A DNA stretch of 64,000 nucleotides from Micromonospora sp. NBC_01740. Its GTDB lineage: Bacteria; Actinomycetota; Actinomycetes; Mycobacteriales; Micromonosporaceae. Location: NCBI RefSeq assembly GCF_035920365.1, contig NZ_CP109150.1, forward strand, positions 6,324,001 to 6,388,000, given 5' to 3'. The position numbers were made by a program, and so were the translations under genes. The notes beneath the pieces were generated by a model. The model was not told where the DNA came from. It worked only from the letters and a program-made list of their open reading frames with translations, and did not search any database. Positions 55,849 through 64,000 of this stretch are shown in pieces. How positions within the stretch are numbered: the first letter of the stretch is position 1; each line of letters opens with the position of its first letter.

Positions 55849-57062
55849 GCGCGCCGGTCGGGTTCACCGCCACCGGCGGCCAGCTCACCGTGGGCACGGT
55901 ACCGGTGGAGCGGCTGGCCGCCCGGGTCGGCGGCACGCCGTTCTTCGCCTACGACCGCCGCCTGGTCTCCGAGCGGGTCGCGGCGGTCCGCGCCGCGCTG
56001 CCGCCGGGCATCCGGTTGAGCTACGCGGTCAAGGCCAACCCGATGCCCGCGCTGCTGCACCACCTGAGTGGCCTGGTCGACGGCTTCGACGTGGCCTCCG
56101 CCGGCGAGCTGCGGCACGCGCTGGACACCCCGATGCCGGCCGAGCAGGTCAGTTTCGCCGGGCCGGGCAAGACGACCGATGAACTCACCCGGGCGGTCGC
56201 CGCCGGTGTCCTGATCGAGCTGGAGTCGGCGGGCGAACTCGCCCGGCTGCGCGAGGTCGGCAAGACCCTCGGCATCCAGGCCCGCGTGGCGCTGCGGGTG
56301 AACCCCGACTTCGCGGTACGCGCCTCCGGCATGCGCCTCGGCGGCGGTCCGCAGCAGTTCGGCGTCGACGTCGAGTCCGTCCCCGACCTGCTGCCCGAGC
56401 TGGCCGTCGACGAGATCGACTTCCACGGCTTCCACGTCTTCGCCGGCTCGCAGAACCTGCACGCCGAGAACATCTGCGAGGCGCAGCGTCGCACCGTCGA
56501 CATGATCCTCACGTTGGCCGAGCTGACCCCGGCGCCGATCCGCTACCTGAACCTCGGCGGCGGCTTCGGTGTCCCGTACTCGGCCAGGGACCAGCCGCTG
56601 GAGCTGGCACCGATCGGCGAGAACCTGGCCGACCTGCTCGACACCCGGATCCGCCCGAACCTGCCGCACGCCCGGGTGGCCGTGGAGCTGGGCCGCTACC
56701 TGGTCGGTGAGGCCGGTGTCTACCTCACCAGGGTCGTCGACCGGAAGACCTCTCGCGGCAAGACCTTCCTGGTGGTCGACGGCGGGCTGCACCACCAGCT
56801 CGCCGCGTCCGGCAACTTCGGCCAGGTGATCCGGCGCAACTATCCGCTCGCGGTGGCCAACCGGTTCGACGCCGCGCCGGAGGAGACGGTCACCGTGGTC
56901 GGCTGCCTCTGCACCCCGCTGGACCTGCTCGGCAACGACGTGTCCCTGCCCCGGGCGGAGCCCGGGGACCTGATCGCGATCTTCCAGGCCGGCGCGTACG
57001 GCCTGACCGCGAGCCCGACCGCGTTCCTCGGCCATCCACCGCCGACCGAGGTCCTGCTCTGA
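55845..57062 (+). CDS. PLP-dependent decarboxylase, fold III (VinO-like)
   Basis: A 405-residue alanine-racemase-fold decarboxylase. LSYAVKANPMPALL carries the PLP Lys (about residue 60). FHGFHVFAGSQN is the family His region, NLGGGFGVPY the phosphate-binding glycine loop, and VVGCLCTPLDLLGNDV contains the Cys that completes the second active site in the dimer. GDLIAIFQAGAYG follows with the conserved Tyr. It resembles diaminopimelate and ornithine decarboxylases and VinO, which decarboxylates a carrier-bound 3-methylaspartyl group to 3-aminoisobutyrate. The coupled carrier and ligase support a carrier-bound substrate. Confidence 0.88.
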   Translation: MSAPVGFTATGGQLTVGTVPVERLAARVGGTPFFAYDRRLVSERVAAVRAALPPGIRLSYAVKANPMPALLHHLSGLVDGFDVASAGELRHALDTPMPAEQVSFAGPGKTTDELTRAVAAGVLIELESAGELARLREVGKTLGIQARVALRVNPDFAVRASGMRLGGGPQQFGVDVESVPDLLPELAVDEIDFHGFHVFAGSQNLHAENICEAQRRTVDMILTLAELTPAPIRYLNLGGGFGVPYSARDQPLELAPIGENLADLLDTRIRPNLPHARVAVELGRYLVGEAGVYLTRVVDRKTSRGKTFLVVDGGLHHQLAASGNFGQVIRRNYPLAVANRFDAAPEETVTVVGCLCTPLDLLGNDVSLPRAEPGDLIAIFQAGAYGLTASPTAFLGHPPPTEVLL

Positions 57063-57124
57063 ACGCGCGCCCGCACGCCGCCGCAGCCCGACACTCCGAA
57101 CCGTCGTCGTCGCAGTACCGCTGA

Positions 57125-59635
57125 ATGAGGCAGGTGGATCAATTGGTCAGGCAGGAAGACGACGAACACGGACCGCTCTGCTTCCGGGTCCTCGGGCCGT
57201 TGCAGGTGCAGGGCGAGGAGCCGGTCACCGTGACGGCGCGCCGGCAGAGCGTCGTGCTGTCGCTGCTGCTGCTCAGCCCCAACCAGGTGGTGGCGCTGAA
57301 GTCGATGATCGACGCGGTGTGGGGCGAGACGCCGCCCACCACCGCCCGGGCCCAGGTGCAGACCGCCGTGTCGGTACTGCGCCGGTCGCTGGCCCGGGCC
57401 GGGCTCGGCGAGCGCATCCGGATGCAGGGCACCGGCTATCTCATCGACCTGGCGCCGGGCGAACTCGATTTGCACGTCTTCGCCGACCTGGTCGCCCGGG
57501 GCCGGGCCGCCGGCGTGGCCCGGGATCCGCAGGCGGCGCGGACGGCGTTCCGCGCCGCGCTGGCCCTGTGGCGCGGTGAGCCGCTCTGCGACGTGGACAG
57601 CGACGTGGTCCGGGCGAAGCTGGTCCGGATCGCCGAACGGCGGGTCGAGGTGCTCGAGGAGTGCATCGAGGCCGAACTCGAACTGGGCCTGCACCACGAG
57701 GTGATCGGCGAGATCCGGGCCCTGGTCGCCGAGTACCCGCTGCGCGAGCGACCGGCCGGCCAGTTGATGAGGGCGCTGTACCGGTCCGGCCGGCAGGCCG
57801 AGGCGTTGGCCACCTTCCAGGCGGTGCGCAAGACCTTCGTGGACGAGCTGGGGCTCGAACCGAGCCCGGCGCTGCACCGACTGGAGTTGGCCATCCTGAC
57901 CGGCGCCGACCAGCTGGCGACGCCGGTGGCGGCCGGGCCCGGGCCGCAGTTGCGGATGCCGGTACCCCGGATGCTGCCGGCCCGGACGCCGGACTTCACC
58001 GGCCGCGCGGAGATGCTGCACCTGTTGCGGCACCGGCTCGGCGGCGCAACCGTTACAGGGCGCGACCGCCACTCGCTCGACGTGGCGGTGATCACCGGCT
58101 TCGTCGGGGTCGGCAAGTCGACCGTGGCCATCGAGACCGCTCACGCGCTGGCCGGCGAGTTTCCCGACGGCCAGCTCTACGCCCGGATGCCGCCCGGCCC
58201 GGACGGCGCCGCCGAGGTGCTGGAGCGGTTCCTCCGGTCGCTCGGCTTCACCAGGTCGGCCATTCCGGAGACCCTCGACGGCCGGGAGGCGCTCTACCGC
58301 AGCGCCCTCGCCGACCGGCGGATGCTGGTGGTGATCGAGGACGTCACCGACCCGACCCAGGCCCGCCCGCTCCTGCCCGGTACGCCGGCCTGTCGGCTGA
58401 TCGTGACCACCCGGGCCCGCCGGGCGTGGCTGCCCGGCGCGCACGTCTTCGAGATCGACCGACTCGACGCCCACGACGGCATCGAGCTGCTGGCCGCCAT
58501 GGTCGGCCGGGACCGGGTCGCCGCCGAGCCGAGCAAGGCCATCGAGCTGGTCGAACTCTGCGGTGGTCTGCCGCTGGCGCTGCGGATCGCCGCGAACCGG
58601 CTCGCCGCCCGTCCGCACTGGAGCCTGGGACAGCTCGCCGCCCGGCTCGTCGAGCCCGGGCAGCGGCTGGGTGGGCTGGTCCACCAGGGCCTGGACGTAC
58701 GGGCCGGGCTGAGGGGGACCTACGACGCCCTGCCGCCGGCGGCACAACTGCTGTTCAGGCACCTCGGCGAGTTGGAGACCGACACCTTCGCGGCCTGGGT
58801 GGCCGCCCCGCTGCTGCAGCTCGACGCGGACTCCGCCGCCGAGGTGCTGGAGACCCTCATCGACGCCCGGCTGGTCGACGTGCTCAGCGGCACCGGCGGG
58901 GCCACCCGCTACCGACTGCGTGACCTGGTCCGGCTGCACGCCCGTGACCTGTCGCTGGCCGAGAGCAGCGCGGCCGACCGGGCCGCCGCGACCCGACGGA
59001 TGCTCGGCGGGTGGCTCTTCCTGGCCGACGAGGCCCGGCTGCGGCAGGGCGGCCACCGCATCGCCCGCCATTCGGCCGCGGCCGTCTGGCCCCTGGCCGA
59101 GCCGCTCGTCGACGCCGCGCTGACCGATCCGCTGGCCTGGTACGAGCGGGAACGCACCGCGCTGCTGGCCGCGGTCCGGCAGGCCGCCCGCGCCGGCGAG
59201 GTGGCCTACTGCTGGAACCTCGCCGCCGCCGTCGCCGCGCTCGCCGAGACGCAGTCCCGCTTCGGCGAGTGGCGGGAGAGCAGCCTCTGCGCCCTGGAGG
59301 CCGCGGTGCGGGCCGGGGACCGACTCGGTGAGGCGGTGATGCTGTACGGGCTCGGCCGGCTCGACCTCTGCGAGCAGCGGCTGGACCATGCCGCGGCCCG
59401 GCACGAGGTGGCCCTGGAGGCGTTCGACCAGCTCGGCGCCCTGGACTGGCGGGCGATCACGCTGCGCTCGTTGAGTGCGGTGCACCGGATGAGCAGCCGG
59501 CCGGCGCAGCTGGTGCCCGACACCGGCGCGGCGCGTCGGGACGACCGGCATCCCGAGCACCGGGTAGCGGTCGGCCGCATCCCGTTCCGGCAGCACCAGT
59601 TCGGGCTGGCCAGCGGCATGGCGGAGGACCAATGA
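57125..59635 (+). CDS. SARP-family regulator with NB-ARC ATPase domain
   Basis: An 836-residue pathway activator. The OmpR-like winged helix (about residues 20-100: FRVLGPLQVQGEEPVTVTAR; ALKSMIDAVWGETPP) and the bacterial transcriptional activation domain (about 110-260: FADLVARGRAAGVARDPQAA; LRERPAGQLMRALYRSGRQA) are followed by an NB-ARC-type ATPase with P-loop TGFVGVGKST (about residue 327) and a helical C-terminal region. This is the large SARP form that activates antibiotic clusters from direct repeats. It lies between the starter trio and the exporter; its stop overlaps the ABC ATPase start (ATGA). It is the likely activator of the polyketide genes. Confidence 0.92.
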   Translation: MRQVDQLVRQEDDEHGPLCFRVLGPLQVQGEEPVTVTARRQSVVLSLLLLSPNQVVALKSMIDAVWGETPPTTARAQVQTAVSVLRRSLARAGLGERIRMQGTGYLIDLAPGELDLHVFADLVARGRAAGVARDPQAARTAFRAALALWRGEPLCDVDSDVVRAKLVRIAERRVEVLEECIEAELELGLHHEVIGEIRALVAEYPLRERPAGQLMRALYRSGRQAEALATFQAVRKTFVDELGLEPSPALHRLELAILTGADQLATPVAAGPGPQLRMPVPRMLPARTPDFTGRAEMLHLLRHRLGGATVTGRDRHSLDVAVITGFVGVGKSTVAIETAHALAGEFPDGQLYARMPPGPDGAAEVLERFLRSLGFTRSAIPETLDGREALYRSALADRRMLVVIEDVTDPTQARPLLPGTPACRLIVTTRARRAWLPGAHVFEIDRLDAHDGIELLAAMVGRDRVAAEPSKAIELVELCGGLPLALRIAANRLAARPHWSLGQLAARLVEPGQRLGGLVHQGLDVRAGLRGTYDALPPAAQLLFRHLGELETDTFAAWVAAPLLQLDADSAAEVLETLIDARLVDVLSGTGGATRYRLRDLVRLHARDLSLAESSAADRAAATRRMLGGWLFLADEARLRQGGHRIARHSAAAVWPLAEPLVDAALTDPLAWYERERTALLAAVRQAARAGEVAYCWNLAAAVAALAETQSRFGEWRESSLCALEAAVRAGDRLGEAVMLYGLGRLDLCEQRLDHAAARHEVALEAFDQLGALDWRAITLRSLSAVHRMSSRPAQLVPDTGAARRDDRHPEHRVAVGRIPFRQHQFGLASGMAEDQ

Positions 59636-60552
59636 CCCAGGGAAGGGACGCTGATGTGAGCACGATCAAGGCGCAGCCGGTCGGATCGCCGGCGCGGCAC
59701 CAGGATCAGGAGTGGACGTCGCTGGAGGCGGTCGAGGTCACCAAGCGCTACGGCGACGTGGCCGCGCTGGCCGGCTTCAGCCTGACCGTCGCCCGAGGCG
59801 AGATCGTGGGACTGGTCGGACACAACGGTGCCGGCAAGACCACCTTCGTCGAGGTGGTCTCGGGCCTGATCCGGCCGGACAGCGGGGTGGTGCTGGTCGA
59901 CGGTCGGACACCCACCCAGGCGCGCGGGCAGATCGGCATCTCGCCGCAGCACATCGCGCTGTACCCGCCGATCACCGTCCGGGAGCACCTGCGGCTCTTC
60001 GGCGGCATCGCCGGGCTGCGGCGCCAGGCACTGCGTACCGAGATCGACGACCTCGCCACCGGTCTGCACCTGACCGGGTTCCTGGACCGGCCGGTCGGGG
60101 TGCTCTCCGGCGGGCAGCAACGCCGGACCCAGGCCGCGGTGGCCCTGATCCACCGACCGTCGCTGCTGCTGCTCGACGAGCCGACCGCGGGCGCCGACCC
60201 GGAGACCCGGCAGGCGCTGCTCAACGTGGTCAAGCAGCGGGCCGGCGAGGGGGCGGCGGTCATCTACACCACTCACTACCTCAACGAACTCACCGACCTG
60301 CAGGCAAGTATCGCGGTCGCCCGACGCGGCCGGATCATCGCCCGCGGCAGCAGCGCGGAGCTGCTGGAGGGGTTGCCCGGCGAGGTCCGGGTGACCTTCG
60401 CCGACGAGGTGGTGCAGGTCTCCACCACCGACCCCACCACCGCCCTGGTGGAGCTGCTGAAGGGCACCGACCGTCAGGTCGAGTCCGTCGAGCTGCGCCG
60501 TCCCGACCTTGACGACCTCTACCACTCGCTGGCGGTAACCGATGTCGACTGA
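59632..60552 (+). CDS. ABC-2 exporter ATPase (DrrA-like)
   Basis: A 306-residue ATPase. Walker A is GHNGAGKTT, the signature is LSGGQQRR and Walker B is LLLLDEPTAGADPE, with the switch YTTHYLNEL. The sequence and the C-terminal extension (VTFADEVVQVSTTDPTTALV) match daunorubicin-type DrrA subunits. The start is the ATG at 59632 overlapping the SARP stop; an internal GTG at 59656 is an alternative. With the permease it probably exports the polyketide product and gives self-resistance. Confidence 0.92.
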   Translation: MTQGRDADVSTIKAQPVGSPARHQDQEWTSLEAVEVTKRYGDVAALAGFSLTVARGEIVGLVGHNGAGKTTFVEVVSGLIRPDSGVVLVDGRTPTQARGQIGISPQHIALYPPITVREHLRLFGGIAGLRRQALRTEIDDLATGLHLTGFLDRPVGVLSGGQQRRTQAAVALIHRPSLLLLDEPTAGADPETRQALLNVVKQRAGEGAAVIYTTHYLNELTDLQASIAVARRGRIIARGSSAELLEGLPGEVRVTFADEVVQVSTTDPTTALVELLKGTDRQVESVELRRPDLDDLYHSLAVTDVD

Positions 60553-61303
60553 CGCCCTTCGCCGTACCGGCCTGCTGGTCCGGCACAACGCCGTGCTCCG
60601 GCTGCGCGACCCCGCCCAGCTGATCAGCTACATCGCCCTGCCGATGGTGCTGATGCTGGTGCTCAAGCCGCTCTACGAGGAGGCGTTGGACAGCGGCACG
60701 CTGCAGGCGGTGACCGGGCCGCTGGTGATGTTCTCGGTCTTCGCGCTGTCGATCGTCGGCAACTCGATCCTGGTCGAGCGCGAGTGGCGCACCTGGGACC
60801 GGCTGCGGGCCAGCCGGGCCGGCCGCGTCGAGCTGCTGCTCGGCAAGACCGGTCCGGTACTCGTCCTGCTGCTGTTGCAGCAGGCCGTGCTGTTCGCGTT
60901 CGGCTGCCTGGTCGTCGGGCTGCCGCTGCCCCGGCCGTCCGCGGTCGGCTACCTGGCCCTCGCGGTCGGCATCTGGGGACTGACCCTGCTCGCGGTGGGC
61001 GCCGCCCTGGCCACCGTGGTACGCAGCCGCGGCGAACTGAGCGTCGCCTCCGACCTGGGGGCGATCATGGTCAGCGCGCTGGGCGGCGCGCTGGTGCCGG
61101 TGTCGCTGATGCCCGGTTGGGCGCAGCACGTCGCGCCGCTCTCCCCCGGCTACTGGGCCATGTCGATGCTGCGTGCCGCGGTCGACAGCGACCCCGCCGG
61201 CATGCTCCGCCCGGCACTGGTCTGCCTGGGCATCGCCCTCGTCGCCGGAGGGCTGGCCTCCTGGCGGCTCGCTCGGGGCTGGGGCCGCAGCCGGCTGATG
61301 TGA
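60542..61303 (+). CDS. ABC-2 exporter permease (DrrB-like)
   Basis: A 253-residue membrane protein with about six hydrophobic segments. It has the ABC-2 features: a cytoplasmic N-terminus (LLVRHNAVLRLRDPAQLISY), VEREWRTWDRLRASRAGRVE after the second segment and GGALVPVSLMPGWAQHVAPL, SPGYWAMSML near the end. It overlaps the ATPase gene by 11 bases. The two form the exporter of the polyketide cluster. Confidence 0.9.
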   Translation: MSTDALRRTGLLVRHNAVLRLRDPAQLISYIALPMVLMLVLKPLYEEALDSGTLQAVTGPLVMFSVFALSIVGNSILVEREWRTWDRLRASRAGRVELLLGKTGPVLVLLLLQQAVLFAFGCLVVGLPLPRPSAVGYLALAVGIWGLTLLAVGAALATVVRSRGELSVASDLGAIMVSALGGALVPVSLMPGWAQHVAPLSPGYWAMSMLRAAVDSDPAGMLRPALVCLGIALVAGGLASWRLARGWGRSRLM

Positions 61304-61355
61304 CCGGCACGAGCAATCCGTCCGAACCCCCGATCCGGTGTACCTGGAGGTCATC

Positions 61356-64000
61356 GTGACTGAAACTGACTACGACTCCGCGGTCGCGCTCATCGGTATG
61401 GCCGGGCGCTTTCCGGGGGCGGCCGACGTCGGCGAACTCTGGCGCAAACTGCGCGACGGGGTGCCCGGGCTGCGGCCGATCACCGACGAGGAGCTGACCC
61501 GCGCCGGTGTCGCCCCGGCCCGGGCCGCCGACCCGGACTACATCCGGGTCGGCGGCCCGGTCGACGACCTCGACCTGTTCGACGCGGGCGCGTTCGGCTT
61601 CAGCCCGCGCGAGGCCGAGACGATGGAGCCGCAGCACCGGCTCTTCCTGGAGTGCTCCTGGCAGGCGCTGGAGGCCGCCGGCTACCAGCCGGTCGACCCG
61701 GGCGCCCGGGTCGGTGTCTTCGCCGGCTGCGCGTTCCCGGACTACATGATCGACAACGTCGCGCACATGGTCGACGAACCCGGTGAGGGCCTGCTCTTCG
61801 CGGTCGGCAACGAGCGGGACTCGCTCACCTCGCTGGTCTCGTACAAGCTCGGGCTGCGCGGGCCGAGCGTGACCGTGCAGACGTTCTGCTCCACCTCGCT
61901 GGTCGCGGTGCACCTGGCCTGCCAGAGCCTGCTGACCTACGACTGTGACGTGGCCCTCGCCGGTGGCGCCTTCCTGCCGCTGCCCCAGCCCGCCGGCTAC
62001 CTCTACGAGCAGGGCGGGATCCTCTCCCCCGACGGCCGGGTACGCAGCTTCGACGCGGCGGCCAACGGCAGCGTGATGGGCTCGGGGGTCGGGGTGGTGG
62101 CGCTCAAGCGGATGACCGACGCGCTCGCCGACGGTGACGTCATCCACGCGGTCATCCTCGGCTCGGCGGTCAACAACGACGGGCCGGAGCGGGTCGGGTA
62201 CACCGCGCCCGGCGTCGAGGGCCAGGCCGAGGTGATCGAGACGGCGCTGGCCGTCGCCGGCGTGAAGTCGGAGACCATCGGCTACGTCGAGTGCCATGCC
62301 ACCGGCACGCCGCTGGGCGACTCCATCGAGCTGGCGGCGATGAGCCGGGTGTTCCAGACGACCCCGCCGACCCCGTGCGTGCTCAGCTCGGTCAAACCCT
62401 CGGTGGGGCACCTGGACCGCGCGGCCGGGGTGACCGGCCTGATGCGCGCCGCGCTGAGCCTGCGGCACGAGATCCTGCCGGCAGTCGCCGGCTACACCAC
62501 ACCGAACCCGACGCTCGCCGCGGCGGCCGACCGGTTCACCGTGCTCACCGAGCCCCGCCCCTGGCCTGCCGGACCCGACCCACGCCGCGCCGGGGTCAGC
62601 TCGTTCGGGCTCGGCGGCACCAACGCGCACGTGGTGTTGGAGCAGGCGCCGGCGCGTGTTCCCCGGGCCGCGACCGGTCCGCAGCTGCTCACCTTCTCCG
62701 CCGGTGACCCGACGGCGCTGGAAGCGCTGACCGACCGGCTGCGCCAGCACCTGGTCCAGCACCCGGAGGCCGACCTCGCCGACGTCGCGTACACCCTGCA
62801 GGTGTCCCGTGGGCGCTTCGCGCTGCGCCGGGCGGTGGTCTGCCGGGACCGCGACGACGCGATCGCGGCCTTGGCCGACGCCGGCCGGTGGATCGACGGC
62901 GAGACCCGTCGGCGGGACCCGGCGGTGCTGCTACGCGCCGGTGACGGCGTACCGGACGCCTGGTGGGCCGAGCTGTCCGCGGCGGTCGGCCCACTGCTGC
63001 CGGCTGACGGCGCAGCGCGTGGCACCGACCGGAACAGCGTGCTGGCCGACCTGGGCACCGGGCTGGCCCGGCTCGGGGTGGTGCTGACCGGCGAGCCGGC
63101 CGACTCCGCCAGCCCGGTCGAGGTGCTCGTCGCCCCCGGTGACGAGGTCGCCGCCGAGTGGGTGCTGACCACCCTGGCCCAGCTCTGGCTGGCCGGGGCG
63201 ACGGTGGACTGGGCGGCGCTGCACCTGGGTGCCGGCCGGCGCGTCGAGCTGCCGACCTACCCGTTCCAGCGCAGCCGGTACTGGGTCAAGCCCCGCCCGG
63301 CGCAGGCCACCGCGGCCCGGCCGGTCGAGGGCCGCGTCGACGACCCGGCGGAGTGGACCTACCTGCCGACCTGGACACCACGCCCGCTGGACACCGCGGA
63401 CCTGGACGAGCGGCTGCGCGCCGCCGGCCCATGGCTGGTGCTCACCGCCGACGAGCGCGGCGAGGCGCTGCTCGCCCGACTGGCCGAGGCCGGCGCCGAG
63501 GTCTGCGCGGCCCGGCCGGGCGAGGCGTTCGAGCAGGACGAGGCCGGCGACTTCACCGTCCGCGCGGACGCACCGGACGACCTGGCCGAGCTGGTCCGTG
63601 CCCTGTTCGTCGCCCCGCGCACCATCGTGCACGGGTTCAGCCTGGGCTCCCCGGAGGGCACCGGCGGCGAGCACTTCGAGCGGGGGCAGGACCGGGGATT
63701 CCGCTCCGCGCTCGCCCTGGTACGGGCGCTGGCCGACGACCCGGACACCCCGCCGACCGAGCTGGTGCTGCTGACCTCCGGGGCGCTCGGGGTGCTCGGC
63801 GCCGATCTGCGCCACCCCGAGCACGCCACGCTGGCCGCGCTGGCGCCGAGCCTGGCCCAGGAGAACCCGTTCCTGGCCTGCCGGCACGTCGACGTGGCCG
63901 GCACCGTCGACGTCGAACAGGCGCTCGCCGCCAGCGTGCACCCGCACCAGGGCCCGGTCGCCGTCCGGGACGGCGACGCCTGGTCCCGGCACTACCGACC
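61356..64000 (+). CDS. Type I polyketide synthase, first module without AT, 3' end beyond window
   Basis: From the GTG at 61356, with CTGGAGG upstream, 881 residues are visible. The ketosynthase (about 8-430) has Cys178 in QTFCSTSLVAVHLAC, His in ECHATGTPLGD (about 311) and KPSVGHLDRAAG (about 352), so it is a complete condensing enzyme. The usual KS-AT linker begins (DLADVAYTLQVSRGRFALRR), but the acyltransferase is missing: the post-AT motif LPTYPFQRSRYW already stands near residue 631, about 200 residues after the KS end. A ketoreductase-type structural subdomain then begins (WTYLPTWTPRPL; TELVLLTSGALGVLG). No N-terminal loading module precedes the KS. It probably takes its starter from the free carrier at 53997 and extender units from an acyltransferase in trans. 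Confidence 0.92.
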   Translation, partial: MTETDYDSAVALIGMAGRFPGAADVGELWRKLRDGVPGLRPITDEELTRAGVAPARAADPDYIRVGGPVDDLDLFDAGAFGFSPREAETMEPQHRLFLECSWQALEAAGYQPVDPGARVGVFAGCAFPDYMIDNVAHMVDEPGEGLLFAVGNERDSLTSLVSYKLGLRGPSVTVQTFCSTSLVAVHLACQSLLTYDCDVALAGGAFLPLPQPAGYLYEQGGILSPDGRVRSFDAAANGSVMGSGVGVVALKRMTDALADGDVIHAVILGSAVNNDGPERVGYTAPGVEGQAEVIETALAVAGVKSETIGYVECHATGTPLGDSIELAAMSRVFQTTPPTPCVLSSVKPSVGHLDRAAGVTGLMRAALSLRHEILPAVAGYTTPNPTLAAAADRFTVLTEPRPWPAGPDPRRAGVSSFGLGGTNAHVVLEQAPARVPRAATGPQLLTFSAGDPTALEALTDRLRQHLVQHPEADLADVAYTLQVSRGRFALRRAVVCRDRDDAIAALADAGRWIDGETRRRDPAVLLRAGDGVPDAWWAELSAAVGPLLPADGAARGTDRNSVLADLGTGLARLGVVLTGEPADSASPVEVLVAPGDEVAAEWVLTTLAQLWLAGATVDWAALHLGAGRRVELPTYPFQRSRYWVKPRPAQATAARPVEGRVDDPAEWTYLPTWTPRPLDTADLDERLRAAGPWLVLTADERGEALLARLAEAGAEVCAARPGEAFEQDEAGDFTVRADAPDDLAELVRALFVAPRTIVHGFSLGSPEGTGGEHFERGQDRGFRSALALVRALADDPDTPPTELVLLTSGALGVLGADLRHPEHATLAALAPSLAQENPFLACRHVDVAGTVDVEQALAASVHPHQGPVAVRDGDAWSRHYR

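Noticed and set aside
56840..59632. 930-codon minus-strand frame
   Set aside because: It is antisense to the decarboxylase and SARP genes, with no recognisable domain; the plus-strand proteins have clear motifs.

Overview
The window is very GC-rich DNA from a filamentous actinomycete. A Micromonosporaceae-type genome (Micromonospora or a relative) is my best guess, based on codon bias, the SARP and LuxR regulators, F420-type enzymes, the secreted xylanase with ricin-type CBM13 domains, and dense biosynthetic genes. No rRNA, tRNA or CRISPR array was seen.

1-16.3 kb is a catabolic and uptake regulon. It holds two AliA/FadD3-like acyl-CoA ligases, a FlK-like hotdog thioesterase, three short-chain dehydrogenases, a thiolase, a KstR2-like TetR repressor, and a branched-chain-type ABC importer (binding protein, two permeases, two ATPases). 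Four copies of a palindrome with the core CAAGCGCTTG, plus one degenerate copy, sit in front of its transcription units. A cyclic or branched carboxylic acid is probably imported, activated to its CoA thioester and beta-oxidised. An LLM/F420 oxidoreductase gene of the same regulon is broken by an IS607-family element (serine recombinase plus TnpB) and by a frameshift.

16.3-24.2 kb is a mobile-element zone. It contains two IS5-type transposase remnants, two apparently identical IS110 copies in direct orientation around a frameshifted kinase-like gene, a secreted Ig-like protein, a truncated gene and a receiver-like protein.

24.2-33.6 kb is a compact NRPS island: a (partial C)-A-T-C synthetase, both subunits of B12-dependent glutamate mutase (source of 3-methylaspartate), a free-standing adenylation enzyme, a free-standing carrier protein and a convergent ATP-grasp-like protein.

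33.6-42.2 kb holds scars of mobile elements and plant-polymer degradation: a cellulase tail remnant, DinB and HAD proteins, an FCD-regulator remnant, an intact CBM13-CE1 esterase, an intact GH10-CBM13 xylanase, and integrase and IS256 fragments.

42.2-53.7 kb is the most unusual part. Ten tightly packed minus-strand genes begin with a 34-residue peptide that has lysine at every fourth position (3, 7 ... 31) in an alanine background. An acyl carrier protein, two acyl-CoA-dehydrogenase-like proteins, four GNAT-fold proteins, a tricorn-like protease and a phosphopantetheinyl transferase follow. A condensation-domain protein is divergent, and a LuxR-type regulator with a TTA codon follows it. I propose a ribosomal-peptide system in which carrier-bound acyl groups are placed on a lysine-repeat peptide. 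This is inference.

54-64 kb is the start of a polyketide cluster: ACP, AMP ligase and PLP-dependent decarboxylase (an amino-acyl starter trio), a SARP regulator, an ABC-2 exporter, and a type I PKS whose first module keeps the post-AT linker but lacks an AT domain. It runs off the window.
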